Shown: positions 17,650 to 25,736 of the stretch, piece after piece | Layout of the letters: every line of letters begins with the position of its first letter | Position numbering within the stretch: the stretch's first letter is position 1 | Assembly (NCBI GenBank): GCA_965371805.1 | Contig: CBDUZW010000046.1 | Span: forward strand, 1 to 41,226 | Direction: 5' to 3' | Source: JAOZTV01 sp965371805 | GTDB lineage: Bacteria > Acidobacteriota > Aminicenantia > UBA2199 | DNA length: 41,226 nucleotides | Translations under genes and position numbers: made by a program | Notes under the pieces: model-generated | Told to the model about the DNA's origin: nothing | Seen by the model: only the letters and a program-made list of their open reading frames with translations | Databases searched by the model: none

Positions 17650-18657
17650 TTATGTGAATGCGACTCCATTCTTGTTATTATTCTTAATTTTATACATTCT
17701 CTTATCTGCAATATAGAGCAATCTCTCTTTTGAATCTGCATCTTCCGGAAATGTAGCTATACCAAAACTAGCCGTCATTTTTATATTTAAATTATCATTT
17801 GAAAAAAAAACTTCTGAATTCATTTCCTCATGCAGTTTAGAACAAAACTTGACTGCTGATTCTTTACTTGTATCTTCAAGTATTATAACAAATTCATCTC
17901 CACCATATCTTACTCCAGAAAAATTTTCATCAAGCCTTATTTTAATAAATTTCCCAATCTCAGATAATAATCTACTACCAATAAGATGTCCATAGTTATC
18001 ATTTATATCTTTAAATGAATCTAAGTCAAGGAATATTATTGACAGGCAACTCTCATTAAGTAATGCTTTCTTAATTCCTTGTTCCAGGATTGTATGGAGG
18101 TGTTTTGAATTATAGAGATCACAGAGGTCATCTTTTATTAGGAGTAGTTTTATTTTTTCAAAATTACGTGCATTTTCAAGTGCTATTGCTGCGTAATCTG
18201 CAATTGTTGATAGAACAAGTTTGTCATGTTTTGTCAATTTTGATACATTTTCCATATTTATCAATTCAATAACACCAAGAGTTTTATTCCGGATATTAAG
18301 TGGAATACAGATTATGGATTTTGTGTTAAAACTACTTTTATTGTCAGTCTTATCTGAGAAATATGAACTCTCTTTTACATTGTTTATATAAAGCGGTTTT
18401 CCAGTCTTTGCAACTCTTCCTGCAATACCTTCGCCAATCTTTAACTTAACATCTTTTATGTAATCAGATACTTCTCCAACCACAATTTCAAAATATAGTT
18501 CATTCGTCTCCTCATTAATCAATAATAATGACCAGTTTTCAGGATCAAAAATCTCAGCCATTTTTTTGAGGATCTCTCCAAAAACCTCATTTAAGGTGAT
18601 AGAAGAAGTGAGAGTTTTACCTATTTCATTTAATAATTTAATTCTATTGTCTGGCAT
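17650..18657 (-). CDS. GAF-GGDEF diguanylate cyclase
   Basis: 335-aa soluble signalling protein. Residues 15-165 form a GAF domain (LKIGEGIAGRVAKTGKPLYI, then SIICIPLNIRNKTLGVIELIN). Residues 172-330 form a GGDEF domain with DLDSFKDIND (211-220) for Mg-GTP binding and an intact GGDEF at 252-256, so cyclic di-GMP synthesis is expected. The product-inhibition RxxD site is absent: residues 243-246 are DENF. The C-terminus (DKRMYKIKNNNKNGV) is normal for the domain. No Shine-Dalgarno precedes the ATG, and a promoter places its -10 only 9 bases upstream. It follows the DUF4388 gene by 38 bases. The GAF ligand is unknown. Confidence 0.9.
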   Translation of the reverse strand: MPDNRIKLLNEIGKTLTSSITLNEVFGEILKKMAEIFDPENWSLLLINEETNELYFEIVVGEVSDYIKDVKLKIGEGIAGRVAKTGKPLYINNVKESSYFSDKTDNKSSFNTKSIICIPLNIRNKTLGVIELINMENVSKLTKHDKLVLSTIADYAAIALENARNFEKIKLLLIKDDLCDLYNSKHLHTILEQGIKKALLNESCLSIIFLDLDSFKDINDNYGHLIGSRLLSEIGKFIKIRLDENFSGVRYGGDEFVIILEDTSKESAVKFCSKLHEEMNSEVFFSNDNLNIKMTASFGIATFPEDADSKERLLYIADKRMYKIKNNNKNGVAFT

Positions 18658-18666
18658 GGTATAATA

Positions 18667-18695
18667 ATACTATTATAAATTGGAATGAAAATCAA
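18667..18695 (-). promoter_or_regulatory. Promoter of the GAF-GGDEF gene, leaderless type
   Basis: TTGATT (18690-18695), 17 bp, TAGTAT (18667-18672) on the minus strand; the -10 ends 9 bases before the ATG at 18657. Predicted leader is 0-3 bases. The -35 sits at the very end of the DUF4388 region. Confidence 0.5.
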
Positions 18696-19409
18696 TTATA
18701 TCTTTTTAATATAATCGGAAGCTATCAATGAGGACAGCATTTTGTAAATTGAATAATTGTCAATTTCACTTTTATCTATGATATCCTGAATAGTATTTTT
18801 CCCATCAATCAAATTTAAAATACTCCACTCATTTGAAACAAATTCTATGTTTTGCTTTTGTGCATTCACTGATAACTCAAAAACTATACTGTTATTTGGA
18901 ATATGTTCCTTAAGAATTGTCATTTCATCCATTCTTCTAGTCGCTTCCATGATAAGAAAAACAATATCCATAGGAGAGACAATGACTCTTTTTAAGTTAG
19001 GTTCTGTTTCATCAAAAACAAAATTACCTCCTTCCCATAAAAAAAGGCCATATAGAAGCTCTTCAATCTGTTTTTTTACAACCGATTTTAATACATCTGA
19101 TGTTATTATTTTTTCTTCCACAAGTAATTTGCCTAAAGCAATATCTCGTTCCTTAGAAAGTATCAGGAAATCTTTTAATTGGATAGATGTAATTACTCCC
19201 TTTCTTTTCAATAAATAACCAAGTTTTGATTCAGTATTATTACCTGAAGCATATATAATTGTTCCATCTGTGAATATTATTGTGACAGATGTATTATTAT
19301 GATTTAAAGTAAGAGTTCCTGATTTGTGGTCGGAGCTGATTAACTGCAGTATATTAGACAGATAAAAAAATTGTAAATTACCAGTTAATGAGATATTTGT
19401 GTTTTTCAT
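18696..19409 (-). CDS. DUF4388 (PATAN-type) domain protein
   Basis: 237-aa soluble protein with an N-terminal DUF4388 domain: GNLQFFYLSNILQLISSDHK, SGTLTL and VTIIFTDGTIIYASG in about residues 9-56. LGYLLKRKGVITSIQLKDF and LGKLLVEEKIITSDVLKSVV follow, then a helical region. DUF4388 proteins are linked to two-component and c-di-GMP signalling in family knowledge. Its ATG overlaps the acyl-CoA dehydrogenase stop by 4 bases, so the two are translationally coupled, and the GAF-GGDEF gene follows 38 bases later. It has no receiver, kinase or output domain of known function, so it is likely a protein-interaction scaffold. Confidence 0.82.
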   Translation of the reverse strand: MKNTNISLTGNLQFFYLSNILQLISSDHKSGTLTLNHNNTSVTIIFTDGTIIYASGNNTESKLGYLLKRKGVITSIQLKDFLILSKERDIALGKLLVEEKIITSDVLKSVVKKQIEELLYGLFLWEGGNFVFDETEPNLKRVIVSPMDIVFLIMEATRRMDEMTILKEHIPNNSIVFELSVNAQKQNIEFVSNEWSILNLIDGKNTIQDIIDKSEIDNYSIYKMLSSLIASDYIKKI

Positions 19410-20539
19410 AATTTTGATGCTATAACCAATCTCTGTATCTGGTTGGTTCCTTCATATATTTGTGTGACTTTTGCATCTCTCATCATCTTTTCAACAGGGT
19501 ATTCTTTCATATACCCATATCCACCAAATATTTGTACAGCATCTGTTGTAACTTTCATTGCATTGTCTGTTGCAAACATTTTTGCCATTGCAGATATTTT
19601 TGACAAATCTTTTTTATTATTATCAACAAGTTTTGCAGCATGATAAATTAGTAATCTTGAGGCTTCTGTTCCAGTAGCCATATCTGCAAGCATTAATTGT
19701 ATTGCCTGAAAAGAGTTAATTGGTTTACCAAACTGTTCTCGTGTTTTTGAATATTCAACCGCTTCATCGAGGGCAGCTTGTGCAATTCCGACAGCTTGAG
19801 CTCCTATACCTATCCTGCTTCTGTCTAGAAGACCTAATGCAATATAGAATCCCTGTCCCAACTCACCTAAAATTGAACTTTCAGGAATCTCACAATCATC
19901 AAATATTAATTCTGTAGTTACAGATGATCGGATCCCCATTTTATCTTCTTTTTTCCCAACCTTGAATCCAGGGGTATCTTTTTCAACAATAAAAGCTGTA
20001 AAACCTTTATATCCAATTTTTGGATCAGTGACGGCAATAATAAGATAAATATCGGCAACACCACCATTTGTAATAAATTGCTTTACGCCATTTAAGATAT
20101 ATTTATCTCCTTCTTTTCTTGCCTTTGTTTTTAAGCTGGCAGCATCTGATCCGGCATTTGGTTCTGTCAATCCAAATGCAGTAAATATTTTCCCACTGGC
20201 AATTTGTGGAAGATAATTTGCTTTCTGGACTTCATTGCCAAACATAACAATTCCTTTTGTTGCGATAGCATTAACTGCAAATGAAACACCGATGCCCGCA
20301 TCTCCTTTTGACAACTCTTCGATTCCGAGACTGACCTGCATTGACGTATCTCCAATACCGTCATATTTTTCAGGGACCAGTATTCTAAAAAAATCCTGTT
20401 CTCCCATCTCTTTAAATATATCTGTTGGAAACTCATCTTTGTCATCAAGTTCCTTTCTTATTGGAATTATCCGTCTTTTTACAAATTCAGCAAACATCTC
20501 CTTAACCATCATCTCCTGCTCAGATAAAAAATAGCTCAT
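19406..20539 (-). CDS. Acyl-CoA dehydrogenase
   Basis: 377-aa FAD enzyme oxidising an acyl-CoA to the trans-2-enoyl-CoA with electrons passed to ETF. FAD and substrate motifs are FGLTEPNAGSDAASLKT (about 131-147) and GGYGYMKEYPVEKMMRDAK; the catalytic Glu is E363 in IYEGTNQIQRL near the C-terminus, as in short-chain or butyryl-CoA-type enzymes. Length is normal. A strong SD (AGGAGG) precedes the ATG. No etfAB or other beta-oxidation gene is adjacent; instead it is coupled by a 4-base overlap to a DUF4388 regulator. Chain length cannot be decided. Confidence 0.92.
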   Translation of the reverse strand: MSYFLSEQEMMVKEMFAEFVKRRIIPIRKELDDKDEFPTDIFKEMGEQDFFRILVPEKYDGIGDTSMQVSLGIEELSKGDAGIGVSFAVNAIATKGIVMFGNEVQKANYLPQIASGKIFTAFGLTEPNAGSDAASLKTKARKEGDKYILNGVKQFITNGGVADIYLIIAVTDPKIGYKGFTAFIVEKDTPGFKVGKKEDKMGIRSSVTTELIFDDCEIPESSILGELGQGFYIALGLLDRSRIGIGAQAVGIAQAALDEAVEYSKTREQFGKPINSFQAIQLMLADMATGTEASRLLIYHAAKLVDNNKKDLSKISAMAKMFATDNAMKVTTDAVQIFGGYGYMKEYPVEKMMRDAKVTQIYEGTNQIQRLVIASKL

Positions 20540-20567
20540 AAGAACCTCCTAATTTAGATCATTATAT

Positions 20568-20596
20568 AGGATAACTTAAAATATATTTTTTTTCAA
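20568..20596 (-). promoter_or_regulatory. Promoter of the acyl-CoA dehydrogenase operon
   Basis: TTGAAA (20591-20596), 17 bp, TATCCT (20568-20573) on the minus strand, about 28 bases before the SD-led ATG at 20539. The -10 is a partial match. Confidence 0.45.
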
Positions 20597-20791
20597 ATAG
20601 ATTTCATTGCCTAAAATCTTAAACCAGACTCATTTTCTATACTAAATGTGCACATTCTCAATATATAAAACTAATTATTTTTATTTCAAAATAGTTCAAA
20701 TACGTGTCATTCTATTTATTAGATATATTATTTATGACTGAGATTCTGGAGATTTTGCTGGAATTTTGATGGAAAATTCAGATTTAGAAAT

Positions 20792-20824
20792 GCTGTAAGA
20801 GCGGTATGTTACCGCTCTTACAGC
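20792..20824. terminator. Strong hairpin after nifJ
   Basis: A perfect 15-bp stem (GCTGTAAGAGCGGTA and its complement) with a 3-base loop lies 10 bases downstream of the nifJ stop. It is GC-richer than its surroundings. Neither strand has a good T-tract immediately after it, so it may act as a terminator of unusual form, a 3' stabiliser, or both. The rest of the 290-base gap to the acyl-CoA dehydrogenase gene holds only that gene's promoter. Confidence 0.6.
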
Positions 20825-20833
20825 ATTGATTTA

Positions 20834-23800
20834 TTAACTTAATTCACTTAATTTTTTATAGTACTCGTGTTTATCCTGTTTAAATTTTACAGCCTTATCC
20901 AGGAGTTCATCTGCAACCTCAGGAAACTGTCTTTTAAGGGTTTTATATCTACCCTCATTTAACATAAAATCCATCATATCGGTCTTTGGATCTTTTGTCT
21001 CATATATAAATGGGTTTTTCCCCTCTTTTACCAGTTCAGGATTATATCTGTAAAGTGGCCAATAACCGGACAATACTGCTTCTTTCTGAGCCGAAGCTGT
21101 TCTTCCCATATCAATTCCATGTGCAATACAAGGAGCATAAGCAATTATTAATGATGGTCCATCATACTTTTCAGCTTCCTGCATTACTTTTACGACCTGA
21201 TTCATGTTGGCACCCAGACTTACAGATGCTACATAGATATGACCATAACTCATAGTTATAAGTCCAAGATCTTTTTTCCCTGTTCTCTTACCAGCAGCGG
21301 CAAATTTTGCTACTGATCCAAGAGGAGTTGCTTTTGATGCTTGTCCACCAGTATTTGAATATACTTCTGTATCTAATACAAGTACATTTATATTTCTGTC
21401 TTGAGCAAGTATATGATCTAATCCACCATAACCAATATCATAAGCCCAACCGTCTCCACCAAAACACCAGACTGATTTATCAACAAAATAGTCCTGCAAT
21501 TCAATGATCTTTTCGATTGTACTATTACCCGTTCCTTTATGATTCTTTAATAGAGCTCTAGTAATGTCTGCAGTTTTATGAGCATTATCATCAGTTTCAT
21601 TCCAGATATTTAATGAATTATTTAAAGCTTCCTCTAATTTTTCGTCATTACAATCTTTTAAGAGATTTTCAATATTCCATTTTAATTGTTTCCTGTTTGC
21701 ATCAACTGACAGTCTCATTCCAAAACCATATTCAGCATTATCCTCAAAGAGAGAGTTTGCCCAGGAAGGACCTCTACCATTGCTATCTGTAGTGTAAGGA
21801 ATAGTCGGGAATGTTCCACCATATATGGATGAGCAACCAGTAGCATTTGCAATGATCATCCTGTCTCCAAAGAGTTGAGTCGCCAGTTTCACATAAGGTG
21901 TTTCACCACATCCGGCACAAGCACCGGAGAACTCAAAAAGTGGTTTTTTGAATTGTGTTCCTTTTACCATTGAAATCTTCGCCCCATCAAGAATATTGTC
22001 GGGTAAATTTTCAAAGAATTCTGAGTTCTCAAGTTCATTTGCATCTCTTTCTACACCTATTGGGCTCATCTCAAGTGATTTTACCTTAGAAGGACATACA
22101 TCAATACAATTTCCACAGCCTGTACAATCTTCTATATAGATCTGGATCTTAAATTGTAGATCTTTTTCGTTCTTTGTGTTTGACTTTAAAGTGTTAAATG
22201 TAGATGGTGCATTTTCAAGGCTTGAAGGCTCTATCTGTTTTGCTCTGATCACTGCATGTGGACATACAAGTGAACATTGATTACACTGGATACAATTTTC
22301 AGATAGCCATTTTGGGACTGTTGGAGAGATTCCTCTCTTTTCGAGTTTTGTTGTTCCCAAAGGAATTATTCCATCATAAGACATATCGGAAACTTTTATA
22401 CTGTCACCGTCTAAATGCATTATTTTTTCAATTATATTGTTTTCAAATTTTCCGCAATTTTCTTTTATTAATTTTTTTGGATGATATGAAGCTTTGATAT
22501 CTGAAACTGATTTTGGACAATTAACCTGAGTTAAGGCAGCACTTGTATTATCAACAGCATCCCAGTTCATTTTAACTATATTTTCACCTTTCTTTGAATA
22601 TGCTTTTTTAATATAGTCCTTAATCAGTTTGATTGAAGTATTTTCATCTAAAACTCCTGAAACTTTAAAGAATGCAGCCTGCATAACAGTATTAATTCTA
22701 TTACCGAGACCAGCCTCTTCTGCAATCATTAATGCATCAATATTATAAAATTTAATGTTTTTTTCAATAATCGTTTTCTGCATATCAAAGGTTAATTTAT
22801 CAAATACAATATCGTTACTGTATTCAGAGTTGAGAAGGAATATGCCACCCTCTTTTAACTCTTTTAAAACATCATATCTTCCGATGTATGCAGGATTATG
22901 TAATGCGACAAAATCAGCCTTTGTTATCAGGTAAGGAGATTTTATTTTACTTTTTCCAAATCTCAGATATGAGATTGTGATTCCACCGGATTTTTTTGAA
23001 TCATATGAAAAATAGCCTTGTGCATTCATATCTGTGTTATCACCAATGATCTTGATTGAGTTTTTATTCGCACCTACAGTTCCATCAGATCCAAGTCCCC
23101 AGAAAATACATCTCTTTATATCGTTTGCTTCAGTATCAATGATCTCTTTAACTTCTATAGATAGATTTGTTACATCATCATCAATACCAACTGTAAATCC
23201 GTGAAATCCATCATTATCAATATGTGAAAAAACAGCTTTTACCATTGAAGGCGTAAATTCTTTAGAGCTCAGTCCATATCTTCCACCAATTATGTTAATA
23301 CCTTTTCCATTGAGTGCTGTCATAACATCTAGATATAAAGGTTCTCCAAGGGCACCAGGTTCTTTAGTCCTGTCAAGAACAGCTATCTTTTTAACACTGG
23401 TAGGAATTGTTTCAAGAAATTGCTTTAATCCAAATGGTCTATATAATCTAATCTTAAGTAATCCAACCTTTTCTCCATTTGCATTCATATAGTCAACTGT
23501 TTCTTCAACTGTTTCAGCACCGGAACCCATAATAATTATTATTTTGTCTGCTTCAGGGTGACCGAAATAATCATAAAGATGGTATTGTCTACCTGTTTTT
23601 TTTGCAAATTTATCCATGTACTCCTGAATTATTTCCGGAGTTGCATCATAGTATTTGTTTACTGTTTCTCTTCCCTGAAAATATACATCAGGATTTTGTG
23701 CACCAACTTTTACCTTTGGTCTGTCTGGAGATAGTGCTCTGCTTCTGAATTCCTCAATATATTTCATTTCTGTCATTTCTTTCATTAAGTCATAATCGAC

Positions 23801-24355
23801 CATATCTACTTTCTGTATTTCATGAGAGGTTCGAAATCCATCAAAAAAGTTCAGGAATGGGATAGACGTTTTTAAAGTTGACAGGTGGGATACAACTGCC
23901 AGATCAAGAGTTTCCTGAATTGAACCGGCTGCAATCATTGCAAATCCTGTGTTTCTTACAGACATTACATCAGAGTGATCACCAAAAATTGACAAAGACT
24001 GCGCTGCAAGAGATCTTGCTGAAACATGAAATACTGTCGGCAGCATTTCTCCAGCTATTTTATGCATGTTAGGGATCATTAATAAGAGTCCCTGTGATGC
24101 TGTAAATGTTGTGGTTAAAGAACCTGCTGATAGAGTACCATGAACTGCTCCTGCAGCACCACCCTCAGATTGCATTTCAATTACATCAAGTTCCTGTCCG
24201 AAAATATTTTTTCTTCCCTGAACAGCCCAACTGTCGGCAAGTTCTCCCATAACTGATGACGGCGTTATCGGATAAATTGCGGCTATTTCACTAAACGCAT
24301 ATGCGACATGTGAAGCAGCTGTATTTCCATCGATTGTTGCTTTATTATTTGCCAT
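20834..24355 (-). CDS. nifJ: Pyruvate:ferredoxin (flavodoxin) oxidoreductase
   Basis: Single-chain PFOR of 1173 aa that converts pyruvate and CoA to acetyl-CoA and CO2, reducing ferredoxin. Domains in order: N-terminal pyrimidine-binding domain with YPITPSSVMGELAD and QSEGGAAGAVHGTL; the gamma domain; two 4Fe-4S sites (CIQCNQCSLVCP near residue 685 and CTGCGNCIDVCP near 743); then CAGCGETPYVKL and the thiamine-diphosphate site GDGWAYDIGYGGLDHI with NTGGQASKATPLG. Length is normal. The ATG at 24355 (MANNKATIDG) is chosen, having SD AAGGAG; an in-frame ATG 16 codons upstream gives a Lys-rich, non-family extension. It points to anaerobic pyruvate metabolism. Confidence 0.96.
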   Translation of the reverse strand: MANNKATIDGNTAASHVAYAFSEIAAIYPITPSSVMGELADSWAVQGRKNIFGQELDVIEMQSEGGAAGAVHGTLSAGSLTTTFTASQGLLLMIPNMHKIAGEMLPTVFHVSARSLAAQSLSIFGDHSDVMSVRNTGFAMIAAGSIQETLDLAVVSHLSTLKTSIPFLNFFDGFRTSHEIQKVDMVDYDLMKEMTEMKYIEEFRSRALSPDRPKVKVGAQNPDVYFQGRETVNKYYDATPEIIQEYMDKFAKKTGRQYHLYDYFGHPEADKIIIIMGSGAETVEETVDYMNANGEKVGLLKIRLYRPFGLKQFLETIPTSVKKIAVLDRTKEPGALGEPLYLDVMTALNGKGINIIGGRYGLSSKEFTPSMVKAVFSHIDNDGFHGFTVGIDDDVTNLSIEVKEIIDTEANDIKRCIFWGLGSDGTVGANKNSIKIIGDNTDMNAQGYFSYDSKKSGGITISYLRFGKSKIKSPYLITKADFVALHNPAYIGRYDVLKELKEGGIFLLNSEYSNDIVFDKLTFDMQKTIIEKNIKFYNIDALMIAEEAGLGNRINTVMQAAFFKVSGVLDENTSIKLIKDYIKKAYSKKGENIVKMNWDAVDNTSAALTQVNCPKSVSDIKASYHPKKLIKENCGKFENNIIEKIMHLDGDSIKVSDMSYDGIIPLGTTKLEKRGISPTVPKWLSENCIQCNQCSLVCPHAVIRAKQIEPSSLENAPSTFNTLKSNTKNEKDLQFKIQIYIEDCTGCGNCIDVCPSKVKSLEMSPIGVERDANELENSEFFENLPDNILDGAKISMVKGTQFKKPLFEFSGACAGCGETPYVKLATQLFGDRMIIANATGCSSIYGGTFPTIPYTTDSNGRGPSWANSLFEDNAEYGFGMRLSVDANRKQLKWNIENLLKDCNDEKLEEALNNSLNIWNETDDNAHKTADITRALLKNHKGTGNSTIEKIIELQDYFVDKSVWCFGGDGWAYDIGYGGLDHILAQDRNINVLVLDTEVYSNTGGQASKATPLGSVAKFAAAGKRTGKKDLGLITMSYGHIYVASVSLGANMNQVVKVMQEAEKYDGPSLIIAYAPCIAHGIDMGRTASAQKEAVLSGYWPLYRYNPELVKEGKNPFIYETKDPKTDMMDFMLNEGRYKTLKRQFPEVADELLDKAVKFKQDKHEYYKKLSELS

Positions 24356-24393
24356 AAAAATCTCCTTATGATTTTTTTTTTTTTTGTATTTTA

Positions 24394-24422
24394 AAATTAA
24401 CATATTAACTAATAGCTGTCAA
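24394..24422 (-). promoter_or_regulatory. Promoter of nifJ
   Basis: TTGACA (24417-24422), 17 bp, TAATTT (24394-24399) on the minus strand. Transcription should start near 24387, giving a roughly 30-base leader with an A-rich tract and the SD AAGGAG. The upstream in-frame ATG at 24403 lies outside this transcript. Confidence 0.6.
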
Positions 24423-24579
24423 GAATAAAACAATAATATGTTTAACGTTTTGTAAATAAAATAAACATTTTTAACAATTTATCATTAAGATTTTTTTGTA
24501 CACATCAATTGCCTATCCCGGTATCTACTGTTTCTATTTTAATTAAGGGTACCCCTCTTATAAAGAATTGCTGATAATA

Positions 24580-24608
24580 TTGACAGAATTTGATAATAAT
24601 ATTATATT
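24580..24608 (+). promoter_or_regulatory. Promoter of the small ORF-nucleotidyltransferase pair, leaderless type
   Basis: Consensus TTGACA (24580-24585), 17 bp, TATATT (24603-24608). The -10 ends 6 bases before the ATG at 24615, so the transcript should begin at the start codon; no SD is present. Confidence 0.65.
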
Positions 24609-24614
24609 TAGAAT

Positions 24615-24803
24615 ATGGAAAAAGTTGTTGTTATCGGAAAAGTTGAGGATCAGGATGAAATAAGACGTTCGGATACATGGGCTATGACAGGAACTGAACG
24701 GATGATGGCAATCGCAGAACGAATGGGTACATGGAATAAACCGATAATCAGGAAAGTTGAAATCCGTAAATTAGATTATAAAAATGATAAAATTAACATC
24801 TGA
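24615..24803 (+). CDS. Small hypothetical protein preceding a nucleotidyltransferase
   Basis: 62-aa hydrophilic protein (KVEDQDEIRRSDTWAMTG, then TERMMAIAERMG). I recall short proteins of this general form, with a TPEERL-like helix, encoded just before nucleotidyltransferase-fold genes in many bacteria, but cannot name a family. It overlaps the next gene by 20 bases. Its ATG coincides with the predicted transcription start of a consensus promoter and has no SD, so it is likely translated from a leaderless mRNA. The pair has the size and layout of a toxin-antitoxin-like module (inference). Confidence 0.65.
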   Translation: MEKVVVIGKVEDQDEIRRSDTWAMTGTERMMAIAERMGTWNKPIIRKVEIRKLDYKNDKINI

Positions 24804-25251
24804 TATGAAGGATTTAATAGTTTTATTTAATGAACATAATGTTGATTATTTGATTTGCGGAGGTTATGCCGTTGGATATTACGGATATATAAGAGCCACT
24901 TTTGATTTTGATATTTTAATTAATCCAAATAAAAAAAATGCAATAAAGACGATGAAAGCATTAACAAAATTCGGTTTTGGAAATGCAGGATTTGATGAGA
25001 GCTATTTTACTAAAGAAGGTACAGCAATCCATATGGGAGTAGAGCCGAATGCAATTGATTTATTAACAAGTGTTTCTTCTGAAAAGACATCATCATATTT
25101 TAAAAATACAGTAACTGATACAATTGATGGAATAGAGCTGAGAATCATCGGCTTTGATGATTTGATCAAAGTAAAAAAACTTGTAAATAGAAATAAAGAT
25201 AGAATTGATGTTGAAGAGCTTTTAGCAAAAAAAAATAAAGAAAAAGACTAA
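24784..25251 (+). CDS. Nucleotidyltransferase-fold protein (DUF6036/AbiEii-like)
   Basis: 155-aa protein with a minimal nucleotidyltransferase fold: DYLICGGYAVGYYGYIRATFDFDILI (read as DYLICGGYAVGYYGYI then RATFDFDILI), with Gly26-Gly27 and acidic residues D41 and D43 at the metal-binding position. A later IDGIELRIIGFDDLIKVKK resembles the third strand and helix seen in AbiEii/MNT-type proteins, and a K-rich tail ends it. It overlaps the small ORF by 20 bases in another frame; no SD is evident before either the first Met or Met8 (24805). It may transfer a nucleotide to RNA or protein, or be a degenerate member; no partner kinase or HEPN gene is adjacent. Confidence 0.78.
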   Translation: MIKLTSDMKDLIVLFNEHNVDYLICGGYAVGYYGYIRATFDFDILINPNKKNAIKTMKALTKFGFGNAGFDESYFTKEGTAIHMGVEPNAIDLLTSVSSEKTSSYFKNTVTDTIDGIELRIIGFDDLIKVKKLVNRNKDRIDVEELLAKKNKEKD

Positions 25252-25702
25252 TAAAGAAAAGATTTAAGAAATCCACTTGTGCCAAAATGGATATTTTTTT
25301 TAAATTACTTCACAAAATTTTAAATTAAATTCATTACAATAATTATATTACACAACCTTTTTAAAGTCAAAAAAGGCTGGTTCATTAAAAACAGGGTAAG
25401 GACAAGCCATACCACTACGTAAGCTAAGAAAATAATTATTGGGGCTTCCCTTGTGGATGCTCAATTGTTAAGAGATTTCTATTTTAGGCGTTGGATTGTG
25501 ATAACAGAGTGAATTTTCAGTGATTTTATTTTTTTTGGTTATTATAAGGGTATGATTTTGTAAAATTATGGTCATTTGAAGAGGATACTTATATAATAAA
25601 ATTATTGTCTTTATAAATTCAAAAAAATTACATCTAAAATATTATTTTCATTTATTATCATCCCTGCTTCCTATAAATCTGAATATTTTAGCCTCCAATC
25701 AC
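25252..25702. other. Intergenic region with a coding-like fragment
   Basis: About 450 bases without an intact gene. On the minus strand 25348-25464 reads as a 38-codon open stretch with plausible composition (GSPNNYFLSLRSGMACPYP, then VFNEPAFFDFKKVV) and a stop, but it is preceded in frame by a stop and has no convincing start, so it may be a gene remnant. No tRNA, terminator or known riboswitch was found; a resemblance of 25390-25450 to c-di-GMP aptamers did not hold up. Confidence 0.35.
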
Positions 25703-25731
25703 TTGAATAAATTATTGGAATAGGATAAAAT
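25703..25731 (+). promoter_or_regulatory. Promoter of the M23 operon, leaderless type
   Basis: TTGAAT (25703-25708), 17 bp, TAAAAT (25726-25731). The -10 ends 5 bases before the ATG at 25737, predicting a leaderless transcript. Confidence 0.55.
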
Positions 25732-25736
25732 TCTTT

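Noticed and set aside
24356..24403. Longer nifJ start at 24403
   Set aside because: The extension is Lys-rich, lies upstream of the predicted transcription start, and the SD AAGGAG serves the ATG at 24355.
25376..25450. Possible c-di-GMP or c-di-AMP riboswitch before the M23 gene
   Set aside because: Only scattered matches (GGTAAGGACAAGCC); the conserved cores are missing, and the M23 promoter lies downstream of it at 25703-25731.
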